DNA of 64,000 nucleotides from Gloeocapsopsis sp. IPPAS B-1203 (GCF_002749975.1 NZ_PEIG01000001.1:620001-684000); one strand, 5' to 3'. Shown: positions 1 to 9,386, counted from the stretch's first letter. The notes: generated from the letters alone by a model not told the origin. Translations and numbers: made by a program.

Positions 1-1
1 G

Positions 2-448
2 TATATAGCCTATAACTACAAGTCAAACATTCGAGAACTAGAAGGCGCTTTAATACGGGCAGTTGCTTATATTTCTATTTCTGGCTTGTCAATGAGTGTA
101 GAAAATCTTACTCCAGTATTAAACCCACCCGTAGAGAAAGTAGAAGCTTTTCCCGATGCTGTGCTGATGGTAGTGGCAGATGAATTTGATGTTTCTGTAG
201 AAGATCTTAAAGGTAATTCGCGACGTCGCGAAATTAGCTGGGCACGTCAGATTGGTATGTATTTAATGCGACAACACACTGACTTGAGTTTACCAAGAAT
301 CGGTGAAGAATTTGGTGGAAAAGATCACACAACTGTATTGTATAGCTGCGACAAGATTGCTCAGTTACGCGAAAATGATCAAAATTTAGCACAAACTCTG
401 AGACAATTGAGCGATCGCATCAACCTCGCCAGTCGTCATTCTTCTTAA
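2..448 (+). CDS. dnaA: Chromosomal replication initiator DnaA, C-terminal part (5' end outside window)
   Basis: Only the last 148 residues are present; the frame is open from base 2, so the gene starts upstream of the window. DnaA is the AAA+ protein that binds DnaA boxes and opens the origin. The visible part is the end of the AAA+ lid ([14 protein letters not shown], around bases 26-67) followed by the domain IV DNA-binding fold, including the DnaA signature GGKDHTTV near bases 317-340. An internal TTG at 86 can be mistaken for a start but lies inside the conserved lid. The next gene, coaD, begins 71 bases downstream on the same strand. The family assignment is secure. Confidence 0.97.
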   Translation, partial: YIAYNYKSNIRELEGALIRAVAYISISGLSMSVENLTPVLNPPVEKVEAFPDAVLMVVADEFDVSVEDLKGNSRRREISWARQIGMYLMRQHTDLSLPRIGEEFGGKDHTTVLYSCDKIAQLRENDQNLAQTLRQLSDRINLASRHSS

Positions 449-519
449 GTTGAAACTGAGTTTCCATCAAAGTTTCTCTAGCAGGTATAATTTCTCAGTA
501 ACTCCGAAATGCTAACAGC

Positions 520-1002
520 GTGATTGCTATTTATCCTGGGAGCTTTGATCCGATTACTTTAGGACACCTTGATATCATCGAGCGCGGCTGTCGCCTCTTT
601 GAGCAAGTTGTTGTCGCTGTGTTGCGTAATCCTAACAAAACACCTTTGTTTTCGGTGCAACAACGGCTAGAGCAAATACGGATATCAACATCTCATCTGA
701 CAAATGTAGAAATTGACAGCTTTGACGGTTTAACAGTGAAGTACGCTCAAATGCGACAAGCACAAGTTCTCTTGCGGGGTTTGCGAGCAATCTCTGATTT
801 TGAAGCCGAGTTGCAAATGGCACATACAAATAAAACGCTTTCTACCCATATCGAAACAGTTTTTTTAGCAACTTCTAATGAGCATAGTTTTTTAAGTAGT
901 AGTGTGGTGAAAGAGATTGCCAAATTTGGTGGTTCCGTCGATCACCTTGTTCCTCAGCACGTTGCCTTAGATATCTACCGATGTCACACCAAGACCCCTT
1001 AA
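520..1002 (+). CDS. coaD: Phosphopantetheine adenylyltransferase
   Basis: Catalyses transfer of AMP from ATP to 4'-phosphopantetheine, giving dephospho-CoA in coenzyme A synthesis. The 160-residue length is typical. The N-terminus has the nucleotidyltransferase pattern [12 protein letters not shown] with the (T/H)xGH motif at residues 13-16, and the C-terminus has the SSSVVKEIA segment that corresponds to the ISSTxxR motif. The start is a GTG at 520; no upstream in-frame codon fits the family better. The last 22 bases overlap the following coiled-coil gene, so the two are probably translationally coupled. Confidence 0.95.
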   Translation: MIAIYPGSFDPITLGHLDIIERGCRLFEQVVVAVLRNPNKTPLFSVQQRLEQIRISTSHLTNVEIDSFDGLTVKYAQMRQAQVLLRGLRAISDFEAELQMAHTNKTLSTHIETVFLATSNEHSFLSSSVVKEIAKFGGSVDHLVPQHVALDIYRCHTKTP

Positions 1003-1616
1003 GAATAGATCCTGAGCCAAATAAAATTCCTCAGGAAGCAAGAAATACAGATATCCAGACGGCATTGAACCGACTGGAAGAAAAAATCCTCGCCAGTCCT
1101 CGCATTCCTCTGACACGAAAAACTCTGATTGATGAGGAAGTGATACTCGATCAGCTCGATCAAATTCGCTTTAGTCTACCATCTGTATTTCAAGAAGCAC
1201 AGGCGGTTGTCGAGCAAAAAGAAGAAATTTTGTTGCAGGGAGAGCAACACGCACAAGAAATTATTCAAGCTGCTGAAGCTAAAGCAGCACAATTACTTCA
1301 TGAAACTACAATTGTTCGGCAAGCCGAAGCTGCTGCACAAGAAATTCGTCAGCAAGTTGAACAAGATTGCATTGCAATGCAGCAACAAGTCCAAGCAGAA
1401 ATCGAGCAAATGCGCCGTCAGGCTCAAGAGGAATTACGACAAATGCGCCAAGCTGCGATCGCTGAAGCTGAAGATATCCAAAATGGTGCAGATGAATATG
1501 CTGATAGTGTCTTAAGGAGTATTGAGCAGCAGCTTAATGATATGCTCCGCATTATTCGTAATGGCAGGCAACAACTGCAACTACCAAAGGGGTTAGAAGT
1601 TAGGGATGAGGGGTGA
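981..1616 (+). CDS. Coiled-coil protein, DivIVA-like, conserved in cyanobacteria
   Basis: A 211-residue cytoplasmic protein without signal peptide or membrane segment. Residues of about 65-200 are almost continuous heptad-rich coiled coil dominated by Ala, Gln and Glu, with an N-terminal proline-containing segment and a short basic tail. This layout resembles the DivIVA/GpsB-like or ATP-synthase-b-like coiled-coil proteins annotated next to coaD in cyanobacteria, but no catalytic motif is visible. The ATG at 981 lies inside coaD (22-base overlap), suggesting coupled translation. The function is unknown; a scaffolding role in envelope or division would be inference from shape only. Confidence 0.72.
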   Translation: MSHQDPLRIDPEPNKIPQEARNTDIQTALNRLEEKILASPRIPLTRKTLIDEEVILDQLDQIRFSLPSVFQEAQAVVEQKEEILLQGEQHAQEIIQAAEAKAAQLLHETTIVRQAEAAAQEIRQQVEQDCIAMQQQVQAEIEQMRRQAQEELRQMRQAAIAEAEDIQNGADEYADSVLRSIEQQLNDMLRIIRNGRQQLQLPKGLEVRDEG

Positions 1617-1865
1617 GGGAAAAATTGATTTGTTGCGATCGCATCAATCATTCGTTTCATTTAAATTTCTTATAAGTAATCTGCATGGCTATTAAGCTTT
1701 TCTTTTGCTACAGTCTTAACATAATGAAATAAAACTTTGCCCTTGAGTCGTAATTGTCACGAGTAATGGTTTTAAATAACTAACGCTTAATGTGTACTTT
1801 TATTGCTGTTTGGGTAAAGTCTTTATAAAGATAGTCAAGAGCGTACATAGGTACGAGAGGCGATT

Positions 1866-2549
1866 ATGGCTGTCGTTGCCCAAACTTCTGCATCATCACA
1901 CTTAAAGCAAGTCTTCCACAAAATTAATGGACAAAGCTGCCCGCGGTATTTTAACTTTCATATGCATACTGTTTACTCGGATGGTAAACTGCAACCTGAA
2001 GAGTTAATACAACAGGCGATCGCAATTGGGTTAAAAGGACTTGCAATTACCGATCACCACACTGTTGATGGTTATCGCGTTGCTCTAAGTTACTTAGATG
2101 ACTTGAAGTCAAAACCTCACCTTAAACATATCGTGCCAGAAGTTTGGACTGGTGTAGAAATTAATGCCAACTTATTGAATGTAGAAGTTCACATCTTAGG
2201 CTATGCTTTTCAACTAGAGCACCTCAGTATAGCTCCTTATTTGCGAAGAAGAACAACTGTAGGCAAAACCTACCAAGCAGAGAACGTCATTACAGCAATT
2301 CATCAAGCTGGAGGACTAGCGGTACTAGCACACCCAGCACGGTACAAGCGATCGCACCAAGAACTAATTCCAGCGGCTGCTGCTTTAGGTATCGATGGAG
2401 TCGAAGCTTTTTACGCTTATAACAATCCTAATCCTTGGCATCCTAGCCCAAAACAATCCGCAGAAGTACAAGTCTTAGCTAATCACTACGGTTTATTCAA
2501 CACTTGTGGCACTGATACTCACGGTCTAAGCTTGCTGCAACGTCTTTAA
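1866..2549 (+). CDS. PHP-domain metal-dependent phosphoesterase
   Basis: A 227-residue PHP (polymerase and histidinol phosphatase) domain protein. The expected metal ligands are all visible: HMH at residues 32-34, D39, DHH at 62-64, E97, H108, H155 in AHPAR, and D216/H218 in GTDTHG. This complete set implies an active di- or trinuclear metal phosphoesterase. Stand-alone PHP proteins of this size are related to YciV/TrpH-type 3'-5' nucleases that hydrolyse pAp or short RNA, but the substrate cannot be read from sequence. It is monocistronic, with about 250 bases of non-coding leader. Confidence 0.88.
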   Translation: MAVVAQTSASSHLKQVFHKINGQSCPRYFNFHMHTVYSDGKLQPEELIQQAIAIGLKGLAITDHHTVDGYRVALSYLDDLKSKPHLKHIVPEVWTGVEINANLLNVEVHILGYAFQLEHLSIAPYLRRRTTVGKTYQAENVITAIHQAGGLAVLAHPARYKRSHQELIPAAAALGIDGVEAFYAYNNPNPWHPSPKQSAEVQVLANHYGLFNTCGTDTHGLSLLQRL

Positions 2550-2715
2550 GCTTTGTGTCAGTCTTATAGCACTCAGGGGTTAGAGAACGCGAATCGCGCA
2601 AACTTATGGTTCAGAATTAGAAGCTAGCTAGATGAGTGGTTTTGAGCTGCGTATAGTGTCCCGACCTATTGACTTATTGCTATAGCAGCCAGATTGTGTT
2701 GACTTGAAATAAAAG

Positions 2716-2737
2716 TACCCTGTCGCTGAACAGGGTA
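2716..2737 (-). terminator. Rho-independent terminator of the 31-codon microprotein gene
   Basis: A perfect 8-bp stem (TACCCTGT/ACAGGGTA) with a 6-base loop. Read on the minus strand it is followed by CTTTTATTTC, a U-rich tail, and it lies 36 bases past the stop of the small gene at 2774-2869. On the plus strand the flank is not U-rich, so the minus-strand direction is favoured. Confidence 0.72.
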
Positions 2738-2773
2738 ACTTTAAGAAATATTAGGATTATTAAAATAAAGAGC

Positions 2774-2869
2774 TTAGAAAACAGACATGATTGTAATGAT
2801 ACCAGCGCTTGTCAATACAAAAACGAAACCTAGAGCAATTGACTCGCCTAAGTGTTTTGAGACTTTCAT
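2774..2869 (-). CDS. 31-residue single-span membrane microprotein, unrecognised
   Basis: A short open frame giving 31 residues: a charged N-terminus (MKVSKHLGES) followed by a hydrophobic span (residues 11-31, IALGFVFVLTSAGIITIMSVF region). The size and topology are like the small subunits of cyanobacterial photosystems, the b6f complex or NDH-1, but it matches none that I know by heart (PsbX, PsbM, PsbT, PetL, PetN, PsaM were considered). Support for a real gene is the correctly placed minus-strand terminator and an otherwise empty A+T-rich leader of about 165 bases upstream. No strong Shine-Dalgarno is visible. Confidence 0.5.
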   Translation of the reverse strand: MKVSKHLGESIALGFVFVLTSAGIITIMSVF

Positions 2870-3038
2870 AACTTTTGGTTTATTAAGTGAGTATTGTTAT
2901 GAATTTATCATTAAGCTTTCAATTAGCAACAAACAACACCAAAAAATTAAATTATCGTAATTTTTCTTAATGTATTTCTCAGTTAAAGAAGCAGTAGAGT
3001 AGACATCTTGCCTGCCCCTGCTTGGTAAGTTTATTAGT

Positions 3039-3728
3039 TTATTTCGTCAAGCCATGCTCCAAAGCAAAACGGACTAACTCAGTTCGACTATTTGTACCTG
3101 TTTTGCTAAATAAGCGACTAACATACTTTTCTACATTGCGGACACTCGTTTGCAGACGACGAGCAATTTCTTTATTCATCAAGCCCTCTGTAACGAGGTT
3201 TAAAACACTTTGTTCTCTGGGAGTTAAATCAATTTTAATGGGAGCTGGAGTTGTTGCAATACCCTGGCGCTGAGTTAACAGTGCTTTAATTTGAGCAATT
3301 TGATTTGCCAAATCAGCAATATCAGGCGTTTCTCCCAACTCACCACTTGAAGTTGTTGCCCGACGTGCCAGTAAATTTTCTATAATGGCGATTAGCTCAT
3401 CTGGGTCAAATGGCTTGGGTAAATAAGCATCAACACCAGCTTGATAGCCTTGGATACGATCTGTAGTCATACCTTTTGCTGTCAGAAATACGACTGGCAA
3501 AGTTTGAAAGCGAGGATCGTCGCGCATTTGCTTAAGGAATTGGTAGCCATCTATCTGTGGCATCATAATGTCAGAAATGACCAAATCAGGTATATTTTGC
3601 TGTAGTAATTCCCATCCCTCATGAGCATTACTAGCTACCTGAACAGTAAAACCACTTTCTTGCAGATAATCTTTAACAGCTTCTCGCAAGCCTGGTTCGT
3701 CGTCTACCAGCAAAAGTTGTGCGGACAT
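3039..3728 (-). CDS. NarL/FixJ-type response regulator, Ycf29-like
   Basis: A 229-residue two-domain regulator. An N-terminal receiver (residues 4-120) carries the acidic pair D9/D10, phosphoacceptor D53 (in VISDIMMP) and the conserved lysine in PKPFD. A linker of about 45 residues leads to a C-terminal LuxR-type helix-turn-helix (LTPREQSVLNLVTEGLMNKEIA and following, about 168-225). The overall pattern matches the cyanobacterial/plastid Ycf29 group, a LuxR-class regulator present in some algal plastid genomes. No partner kinase is adjacent. Its targets cannot be inferred here. Confidence 0.85.
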   Translation of the reverse strand: MSAQLLLVDDEPGLREAVKDYLQESGFTVQVASNAHEGWELLQQNIPDLVISDIMMPQIDGYQFLKQMRDDPRFQTLPVVFLTAKGMTTDRIQGYQAGVDAYLPKPFDPDELIAIIENLLARRATTSSGELGETPDIADLANQIAQIKALLTQRQGIATTPAPIKIDLTPREQSVLNLVTEGLMNKEIARRLQTSVRNVEKYVSRLFSKTGTNSRTELVRFALEHGLTK

Positions 3729-3790
3729 CTACATATTCCTTGACGCTATCTTCTCACTGTAGCGAAAATGAGGGGCAGAGGAGTCGTGAA

Positions 3791-3811
3791 GTGTTGAGTG
3801 TTGAGTGTTGA
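3791..3811. repeat. Heptanucleotide tandem repeat (STRR type)
   Basis: Three perfect copies of GTGTTGA in the gap between the regulator and the protease gene. Short tandem heptamers of this kind are a known class of cyanobacterial intergenic repeats; similar degenerate runs occur near 7830-7865 and 57780-57815. Confidence 0.6.
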
Positions 3812-3879
3812 GTTATGAAAATTCTTCCATTCAAATCTCAAAACTAGCCACTATATCACTAGCTACTAGCCACTCTTAA

Positions 3880-5190
3880 CTACCGCATATCCGATGGTTT
3901 CAGCGTTTGATTTGGTGTAGTTTGAGCCAAGGAGTTTGTGCCTAGCACAGCGATCGCGCGAATATACTGTGGATCGTTTTGAGTACCAACTAAGTTTGGA
4001 TTACTTGCTAGCTGACGTATCTGTGCTTCTGTTAAGTCTATTTTGACATCAGGTGTAATGCCCTTTTGACTAATATCTGTTCCCTTAGGTGTGTAGTAAT
4101 GAGCAATTGTAATTGCTAAACCAGAACCGTCAGAAAGTGAATGAACTGATTGCACTAGCGCTTTACCAAATGTTTGGCTACCGACAACCACTCCTCTATT
4201 GTTGTCTTTGATTGCCCCTGCTAGAATTTCGCTGGCACTAGCAGAATTACCATCGACAAGCACAGCTACAGGCTGCTTGACTAACGCAGTACGATTTGCT
4301 GCTATTTTTTCACTTCTCCCTCGGCGGTCTACAGTACGAACAATATCGCCGGTTTCTAGCCACATCCGCGCAATTTCAATACTCGATTGCAATAAGCCTC
4401 CAGGATTACCGCGTAAATCTAATACGTAGCCATTGACCTGTTGGCGGTTGAGATCGTAGATTGCTCGTTGCATTTGTTCTGCAGCATGAGCATTAAATTC
4501 TCGTAAGCTGATATAACCAACGCGATTTTTGCCTTCTTGTTTGACAGAGTAACGGACTGTTGGTACTTCTATTCTTGCCCGCGTGAGTTTAATATTTAGA
4601 TTTTGCTGTCCAGAACGTCCGATACTTAAACTCACAGGTGTTCCAGCCTGACCGCGAATCATACTAGAAGCTTGCTGAACATCTAAGCCTTGTGTTGGTT
4701 TACCATCAATAGCTAATATCTGATCTCCCGATTTGATACCAGCTTGTAGTGCAGGAGAATTTTCGATTGCTTCTACCACAGTCAAACGCTTGGTTTGCTC
4801 ATTGACTTCCATGCGAATGCCAACGCCAGAGAGTTCTCCAGATGTCTGATCTGTCAGTGCGGCAAACTGTTTAGGATCGAGAAAGCGAGTATAGGGATCT
4901 CCTAGTTTTTCTAGTTCTTCTCGAACAGCATTATAAGCTTGTTCTTTGGAAGTATAGTTTCTGCTTAAAAGGTTTTGCCTGCTTGTTTGCCAATTAACTT
5001 TATTGAATGTAGCGTCAACATATTCGCGATTAACAAGCTGCCAAACTTCATCTACCAAAGCTTTAGGACTGTCTTGAAATGAAGCACGAACTGAGCGAAC
5101 TGGCAACAGGGACATTGTTACAGTCGTGGCGATCGCTCCACTAAATAAAGCAAAATGGCACAATGATAAGCGTTTAAAGTATTGCTGCAT
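3880..5190 (-). CDS. ctpA: Carboxyl-terminal processing serine protease (CtpA/B/C family)
   Basis: A 436-residue S41 protease. Residues 1-36 form an export signal (hydrophobic span 12-30, ending VRAS), so the enzyme works in the lumen or periplasm. A PDZ domain spans about 115-200 (SGVGIRM, AGIKSGDQIL). The S41 core has the Ser/Lys dyad, predicted as S318 in NSASASEI and K343 in GSQTFGKAL, 25 residues apart as in plastid D1 processing protease. CtpA itself trims the PsbA (D1) C-terminus; cyanobacteria also encode CtpB and CtpC paralogues, so the exact paralogue is not certain. Confidence 0.9.
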   Translation of the reverse strand: MQQYFKRLSLCHFALFSGAIATTVTMSLLPVRSVRASFQDSPKALVDEVWQLVNREYVDATFNKVNWQTSRQNLLSRNYTSKEQAYNAVREELEKLGDPYTRFLDPKQFAALTDQTSGELSGVGIRMEVNEQTKRLTVVEAIENSPALQAGIKSGDQILAIDGKPTQGLDVQQASSMIRGQAGTPVSLSIGRSGQQNLNIKLTRARIEVPTVRYSVKQEGKNRVGYISLREFNAHAAEQMQRAIYDLNRQQVNGYVLDLRGNPGGLLQSSIEIARMWLETGDIVRTVDRRGRSEKIAANRTALVKQPVAVLVDGNSASASEILAGAIKDNNRGVVVGSQTFGKALVQSVHSLSDGSGLAITIAHYYTPKGTDISQKGITPDVKIDLTEAQIRQLASNPNLVGTQNDPQYIRAIAVLGTNSLAQTTPNQTLKPSDMR

Positions 5191-5493
5191 TGGAATATTG
5201 CGAAGTAATTTTTGTGCTTAGAATTTAGTATTACTCAGAGCCTACATCTTTGCACTGAGTATTTTGTTGCTATTGACTATACACTTGGTTAGTCTGTGAT
5301 GGCAGTAATAACAGTTAAATCGTTATGGTTTTCAAAAATATTATCTCCACGATACTTGGGTTCCTCATTGATATATCAATTATTTTGTGCCAGTTTTCGC
5401 AGTGTCATTTAACCGAAAGAAACTATGAGTGATTTTAGTGGTTAGAACATATAATTCATCTGGCAATTCTCTGTGTTTCCCTAGTTTCTCTTT
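5191..5493. other. Intergenic leader/spacer between recJ and the protease gene
   Basis: About 300 bases with no supported gene. It is A+T-rich and must contain the promoter of the protease gene at its left side and the recJ 3' end at its right. A 37-codon plus-strand frame at 5299-5412 has no ribosome-binding site or recognisable sequence and is not called. Confidence 0.6.
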
Positions 5494-7827
5494 TTACAAA
5501 CTTGATCCGCGTATCATCGCTTGAATAGTGGATAAGGGAACTGTCGAGAAGTACTGCTGTTGAAATTGTTCCTCTTGCACAGTAATTAAGAATTTTTCAA
5601 TCACTTGCAAGCATTCATCTTCAGATATTTTGGCTTGTGGTTGCCAATGGACGATAAAACTTCGATCAACAGAACTAATTGTAAAACCTATACTAGTAAG
5701 TGCTTGAAATCCTTGTTTAAGTGTTTGATCGCTAATTTCTAGTTTTTGACATAGTTGAAACCGCGAGACAGTTTGACCTGTACGACTAATGTACTTTGCA
5801 ATTCCGAGTAACGAAAGCCAAATTTGATTAGGTAGGATAAATTGTGGTTTTTTCCAGGCTAACACTAGCTGTTTTTTTTCGGCAAGCGATCGCTTAAACC
5901 AAGTACGTAAATTATCCCAACTCCGAGGACAATCTTGAACAATCAGTGCCTCTTCTAAATTGGTATCAATTTCACTAGGTAGATTACGCCAGTCTAATAA
6001 ATCTAGATTAGTCGTGTCAGTTGTTTGAGCCGAAGCGTTTTCTGCTGTCCGCAGTGCCACAACTCGAATTTCGTAACGTTTTTTAAATGAGTTATAATCA
6101 ATCTCTACGATGCAATCGCACCGTGTAGGTGGTAATTCGTCTTTGTAGTGTCCCCACCACACACCAGGAAATTTAGCTTGTGTTGAATCATCTCGAAGAT
6201 CAAATTCGGTTTTAATATATTGAACTTTTTTCCCTTGTCCATCTTGTTGATTACGATGCCAAGCATTTTCAAACCAGCAATTTTGAATCAATAATTTTGG
6301 TACAGGATTTCCCATACCACAAGGTTCGAGTAATTTCAATTCCCAAAAAAGCTCTTTGCCTAGGGCTTGGACAGTACACATTAAGTCTGCTTGAATTGTT
6401 GGTGTTGTCATCGCACCACCTAAGGACTGTCGTAATTTTTGATTAATTGCCTCAGCAAATAAAGAAATATTTTCTGTTGGTAAACTCAATCCTGCAGCAT
6501 AAGGATGTCCGCCAAAGCGATGTAGTAAATGTGCCTGATCTTTTACCAACTGATATAAATCGATTTGATTGACCGAACGTGCCGAACCACGGGCTAAGGT
6601 AGTGTGTTCTGTACTTGCACCTTCAGTACTCAGTAATATTGTCGGACGTCCGGTTTCTTGTGCAACTTGTCCAGCGACTAAGCCAAGTACACCCGCAGAC
6701 CATTGAGGATCTGCTAAAACAATAACACTAGTGGTCGATAAGTCCAATTGCTGTAGTTTCGCCGTCACTTGCTGGGCAACGTCTTTTTGTAAAGATTTAC
6801 GTCGAGAGTTTGCCAGTTCTGTATCTTGTGCTAGCTGTTCAACGCGTTGTAAGTCGCGACTTGTTAGTAACTCTACACAAAAACTAGCATCACCTTGAAT
6901 TCGGCTGACGGCATTGATGCGCGGACCCAAACCAAAGGAAATATCAGTAGGGCGATCGCCACTTTTCTGACACCACTCTAATAATCTTCCTACCCCTGGA
7001 CGTCGTCGTTGTGAAGCTGGTTGTTTGAAGTCTTGCTGCATTTTGGCAATACCCAACTGCGCTAAATAGCGACAATCACCAGAAAGCTGTACCAAATCTG
7101 CAATTAAACCAATTGCAACTAAATCAAGTAAATCTTCTAGCGGTTGTTGAGGGTTATCTGTTTTTTGATACAAAGCTTCTACGAGTTTATATGCAACAGC
7201 AACTCCTGAAAGATGAAATAAGGGATGGTCTTGTGGTAAATATCGAGGATTGATAATTGCGACAACTGGCGGTCGTTCTAGCGGCAATGTATGATGGTCG
7301 GTGACAATAGTATCAATACCTAGTTGCTTTGCATACTCGATTTCAGCAATATTAGTACTACCTGTGTCGCAAGTAACAATTAACTGCGAACCTTGTTTAG
7401 CAAGCAGCTCAATCCCCTGACAGTTTAAACCATGAGACTCAGTAATGCGATTAGGAATATAATAAACTAAGTGCGTGTTTTGGCTAAAAAACTGTCCTAA
7501 GCCATCCCAAAGCACAGCGGTTGATGTAATCCCATCAGCGTCAAAGTCTCCCCAAATTGCAACTTTTTCGCAGCGATCGCGTGCTTGTTGAAGTCGTTCT
7601 ACTGCTTGATACATTTCTGCACCAAATTCAAAGGGACTTGCTAATTCTTGACAAGCTTGGGGATTGACAAATGAATCTAGACTGTACTGATCGCAAATTC
7701 CTCGTTGCCACAATAGCTGTGCAGCATATCTACCAGAGGAGTTTGGACAATACTGACTAACAGCTTGGATAAACCATTCGGGTGGTGATTCAACAGGTGG
7801 TAGCAGCCACTGTAGTTGTTCTGGCAT
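5494..7827 (-). CDS. recJ: Single-stranded-DNA-specific 5'-3' exonuclease RecJ
   Basis: A 777-residue DHH-superfamily nuclease that resects 5' ends in RecFOR recombination and mismatch repair. The phosphoesterase motifs are intact: DFDADG (D94/D96/D98), D154 in TCDTG, and DHH at 177-179. The DHHA1 substrate-binding segment RFGGHPYAAG lies near residue 435, followed by an OB-like domain. The extra C-terminal region of roughly 150-200 residues resembles other cyanobacterial RecJ proteins, which are longer than the E. coli enzyme. The ATG at 7827 directly precedes the conserved N-terminal segment. A GNAT gene lies 45 bases upstream on the same strand. Confidence 0.95.
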   Translation of the reverse strand: MPEQLQWLLPPVESPPEWFIQAVSQYCPNSSGRYAAQLLWQRGICDQYSLDSFVNPQACQELASPFEFGAEMYQAVERLQQARDRCEKVAIWGDFDADGITSTAVLWDGLGQFFSQNTHLVYYIPNRITESHGLNCQGIELLAKQGSQLIVTCDTGSTNIAEIEYAKQLGIDTIVTDHHTLPLERPPVVAIINPRYLPQDHPLFHLSGVAVAYKLVEALYQKTDNPQQPLEDLLDLVAIGLIADLVQLSGDCRYLAQLGIAKMQQDFKQPASQRRRPGVGRLLEWCQKSGDRPTDISFGLGPRINAVSRIQGDASFCVELLTSRDLQRVEQLAQDTELANSRRKSLQKDVAQQVTAKLQQLDLSTTSVIVLADPQWSAGVLGLVAGQVAQETGRPTILLSTEGASTEHTTLARGSARSVNQIDLYQLVKDQAHLLHRFGGHPYAAGLSLPTENISLFAEAINQKLRQSLGGAMTTPTIQADLMCTVQALGKELFWELKLLEPCGMGNPVPKLLIQNCWFENAWHRNQQDGQGKKVQYIKTEFDLRDDSTQAKFPGVWWGHYKDELPPTRCDCIVEIDYNSFKKRYEIRVVALRTAENASAQTTDTTNLDLLDWRNLPSEIDTNLEEALIVQDCPRSWDNLRTWFKRSLAEKKQLVLAWKKPQFILPNQIWLSLLGIAKYISRTGQTVSRFQLCQKLEISDQTLKQGFQALTSIGFTISSVDRSFIVHWQPQAKISEDECLQVIEKFLITVQEEQFQQQYFSTVPLSTIQAMIRGSSL

Positions 7828-7872
7828 GAAGAAGGGGTGAGGAGTGAGGGGCGAGGGGCGAGGGGTTAGTTA

Positions 7873-8502
7873 CTAATCACTATTTTCATCTACTAGAGAA
7901 TTGAGGGCAACTTCACCGGCGATTCCTTCAGGTTTGCGCGATACAGTGGGACGCGATCGCTTATAACCTGCTCTTTCAGCTTTTTGTCTTTCGTAAGAAA
8001 TTAATCTGCCGTAGTATTCGTTTCTACTTAAATTCATGGATAAGAAAATATGCTGCCGGCTGTTGCCAAAGCCTTTACGCTGAAAAAATTTAACGGCGGG
8101 TATATTGGCGGGATCAGTATCAACAAGCATAAACCGCGCACCATCTTCAATCATCCGTTCAATGAGTTTGTCTACTAAAGTGTCGCCAACTCCACGGCGT
8201 TGAAAGTGGGGGTTAACTCCTAACCAAATAATGTAACCGTATGTCCAAGAACCTTTTGTAATGACTGTGCCTAGAATAAAGCCTGCTAGTTTGCCGTCAA
8301 TTTCTGCAACAAGACAATATTCAGGATCGGTGTTATAGAGTCCAATTACCTCCCACTGATCCCATGTACGGTACAAGTAGGGATATAAATCACTCGTAAA
8401 TAACTTTTCTCCTAAGTGATACACAGGAGCAAGGTCGTCAATTTCTAATTCGCGGACATAAACTGAGGATGTATATGTTGAATCTGTAGTGTCGTGCGCC
8501 AT
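7873..8502 (-). CDS. GNAT-family N-acetyltransferase (RimI-like)
   Basis: A 209-residue acetyltransferase. The GNAT core spans roughly residues 12-165, with the acetyl-CoA pyrophosphate loop QRRGVGDTLV near residue 101 and the motif B region DTDPANIPAVKFFQRKGF just beyond. The N-terminal tail is Thr/Ser-rich, and the basic C-terminal tail (about 165-209) is outside the fold. RimI-type enzymes acetylate protein alpha-amino groups; the substrate here is unknown. It sits between recJ and a RecB/Cas4-like nuclease in a same-strand cluster with gaps of 45 and 22 bases. Confidence 0.82.
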   Translation of the reverse strand: MAHDTTDSTYTSSVYVRELEIDDLAPVYHLGEKLFTSDLYPYLYRTWDQWEVIGLYNTDPEYCLVAEIDGKLAGFILGTVITKGSWTYGYIIWLGVNPHFQRRGVGDTLVDKLIERMIEDGARFMLVDTDPANIPAVKFFQRKGFGNSRQHIFLSMNLSRNEYYGRLISYERQKAERAGYKRSRPTVSRKPEGIAGEVALNSLVDENSD

Positions 8503-8524
8503 AACTAATTTACTATTTAGTCCT

Positions 8525-9298
8525 TTATAGTGGGACTTCTTGAATATTTACAAGATTTGGCAGTAAGCTTTGAGGAGATGCGCTGTCATCGCGATCGCGA
8601 TGACAGCGCGTTGCATATTGACACAGATCGCACAGCTTGCTTCCTAATGTTATTTGGGGAAATAGTTCGCCATATTCGTAACCTTGCAACCATTGTGTAA
8701 GTTGGTTTAAGAGATAGTTTAGTTGTTGTGCTGTTTTGGTGTGCTGAGCGTTGTTGTAAGTAAATTTGAGACTTTGTGGCTGATTTTCTGACTGAATAAA
8801 CCAGTAAGTCATAGACAACTGTTCGGGTACGTATTCGCTTGTTTCTGCGAGGACATACAAGTAAAGTCGTGTTTGCCAGTTATGTGCTAAAGCGCGGCGA
8901 TTTTGGGGTTTGGGATAAGTTTTCCAATCGAGAATTTGAGCTTGGCGATCGTCTGCAATAAGTAAGTCATAAATGACTGTCAACAGATAATCTTGCACTT
9001 GTAATGTACGGCAATGTTCGCTTTCGCGGAATGATTGAGTGGTGAGATCTGGTGTTATTTCTGGTGCAACGCTGGTAAAAGCACTCATCCAGCATTGTAG
9101 TTGAGCATCTTCTTGCACTAAAGATTCAATTGGCAATCCAAGTTCGCGCTGCTGCATGAGCAAATGAAAGCGACTGCCCCATGTAAGGCGCTCTTGTTGC
9201 TCTAAACTGGTTGGTGAGCCGAGTTGCTCTAAGTAAGTGTGTTGAAATTGACGCGGACAACGTTCAAGTAAGTTGAGCTGTCCCTGAGATAGACGCAT
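8525..9298 (-). CDS. PD-(D/E)XK nuclease, RecB/Cas4-like, with probable Fe-S cluster
   Basis: A 257-residue protein with the RecB-nuclease motif set: conserved His in WGSRFHLLM, an acidic residue in IYDLL, the ILDWKT (DxK) motif near residue 137, and the downstream QTRLYLY (QxxxY) motif. One cysteine in the N-terminal LLERCPRQF plus the C-terminal C-x2-C-x5-C (CDLCQYATRC) gives the four-cysteine arrangement of the AddB/Cas4 iron-sulfur nuclease fold. No helicase domain is attached. No Cas genes are nearby, so a role in DNA repair alongside recJ is the more economical guess. A second, divergent protein of this type lies at 59749-60573. Confidence 0.82.
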   Translation of the reverse strand: MRLSQGQLNLLERCPRQFQHTYLEQLGSPTSLEQQERLTWGSRFHLLMQQRELGLPIESLVQEDAQLQCWMSAFTSVAPEITPDLTTQSFRESEHCRTLQVQDYLLTVIYDLLIADDRQAQILDWKTYPKPQNRRALAHNWQTRLYLYVLAETSEYVPEQLSMTYWFIQSENQPQSLKFTYNNAQHTKTAQQLNYLLNQLTQWLQGYEYGELFPQITLGSKLCDLCQYATRCHRDRDDSASPQSLLPNLVNIQEVPL

Positions 9299-9386
9299 AG
9301 AGCTATTGATAACTAGCTTTATTTAATTTTACTCAGCTAGGTGAGCTGTTGTTACTCTAGTGCAATTCACGAAGTTAGAGGAAGCG

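Noticed and set aside
1-448. Replication origin near dnaA
   Set aside because: No cluster of TTATCCACA-type boxes was found in or after the visible part of dnaA; dnaN is also absent.
5299-5412. 37-codon plus-strand frame in the protease-recJ gap
   Set aside because: No Shine-Dalgarno, no terminator and no familiar sequence, so it lacks the support seen for the 31-codon gene at 2774.
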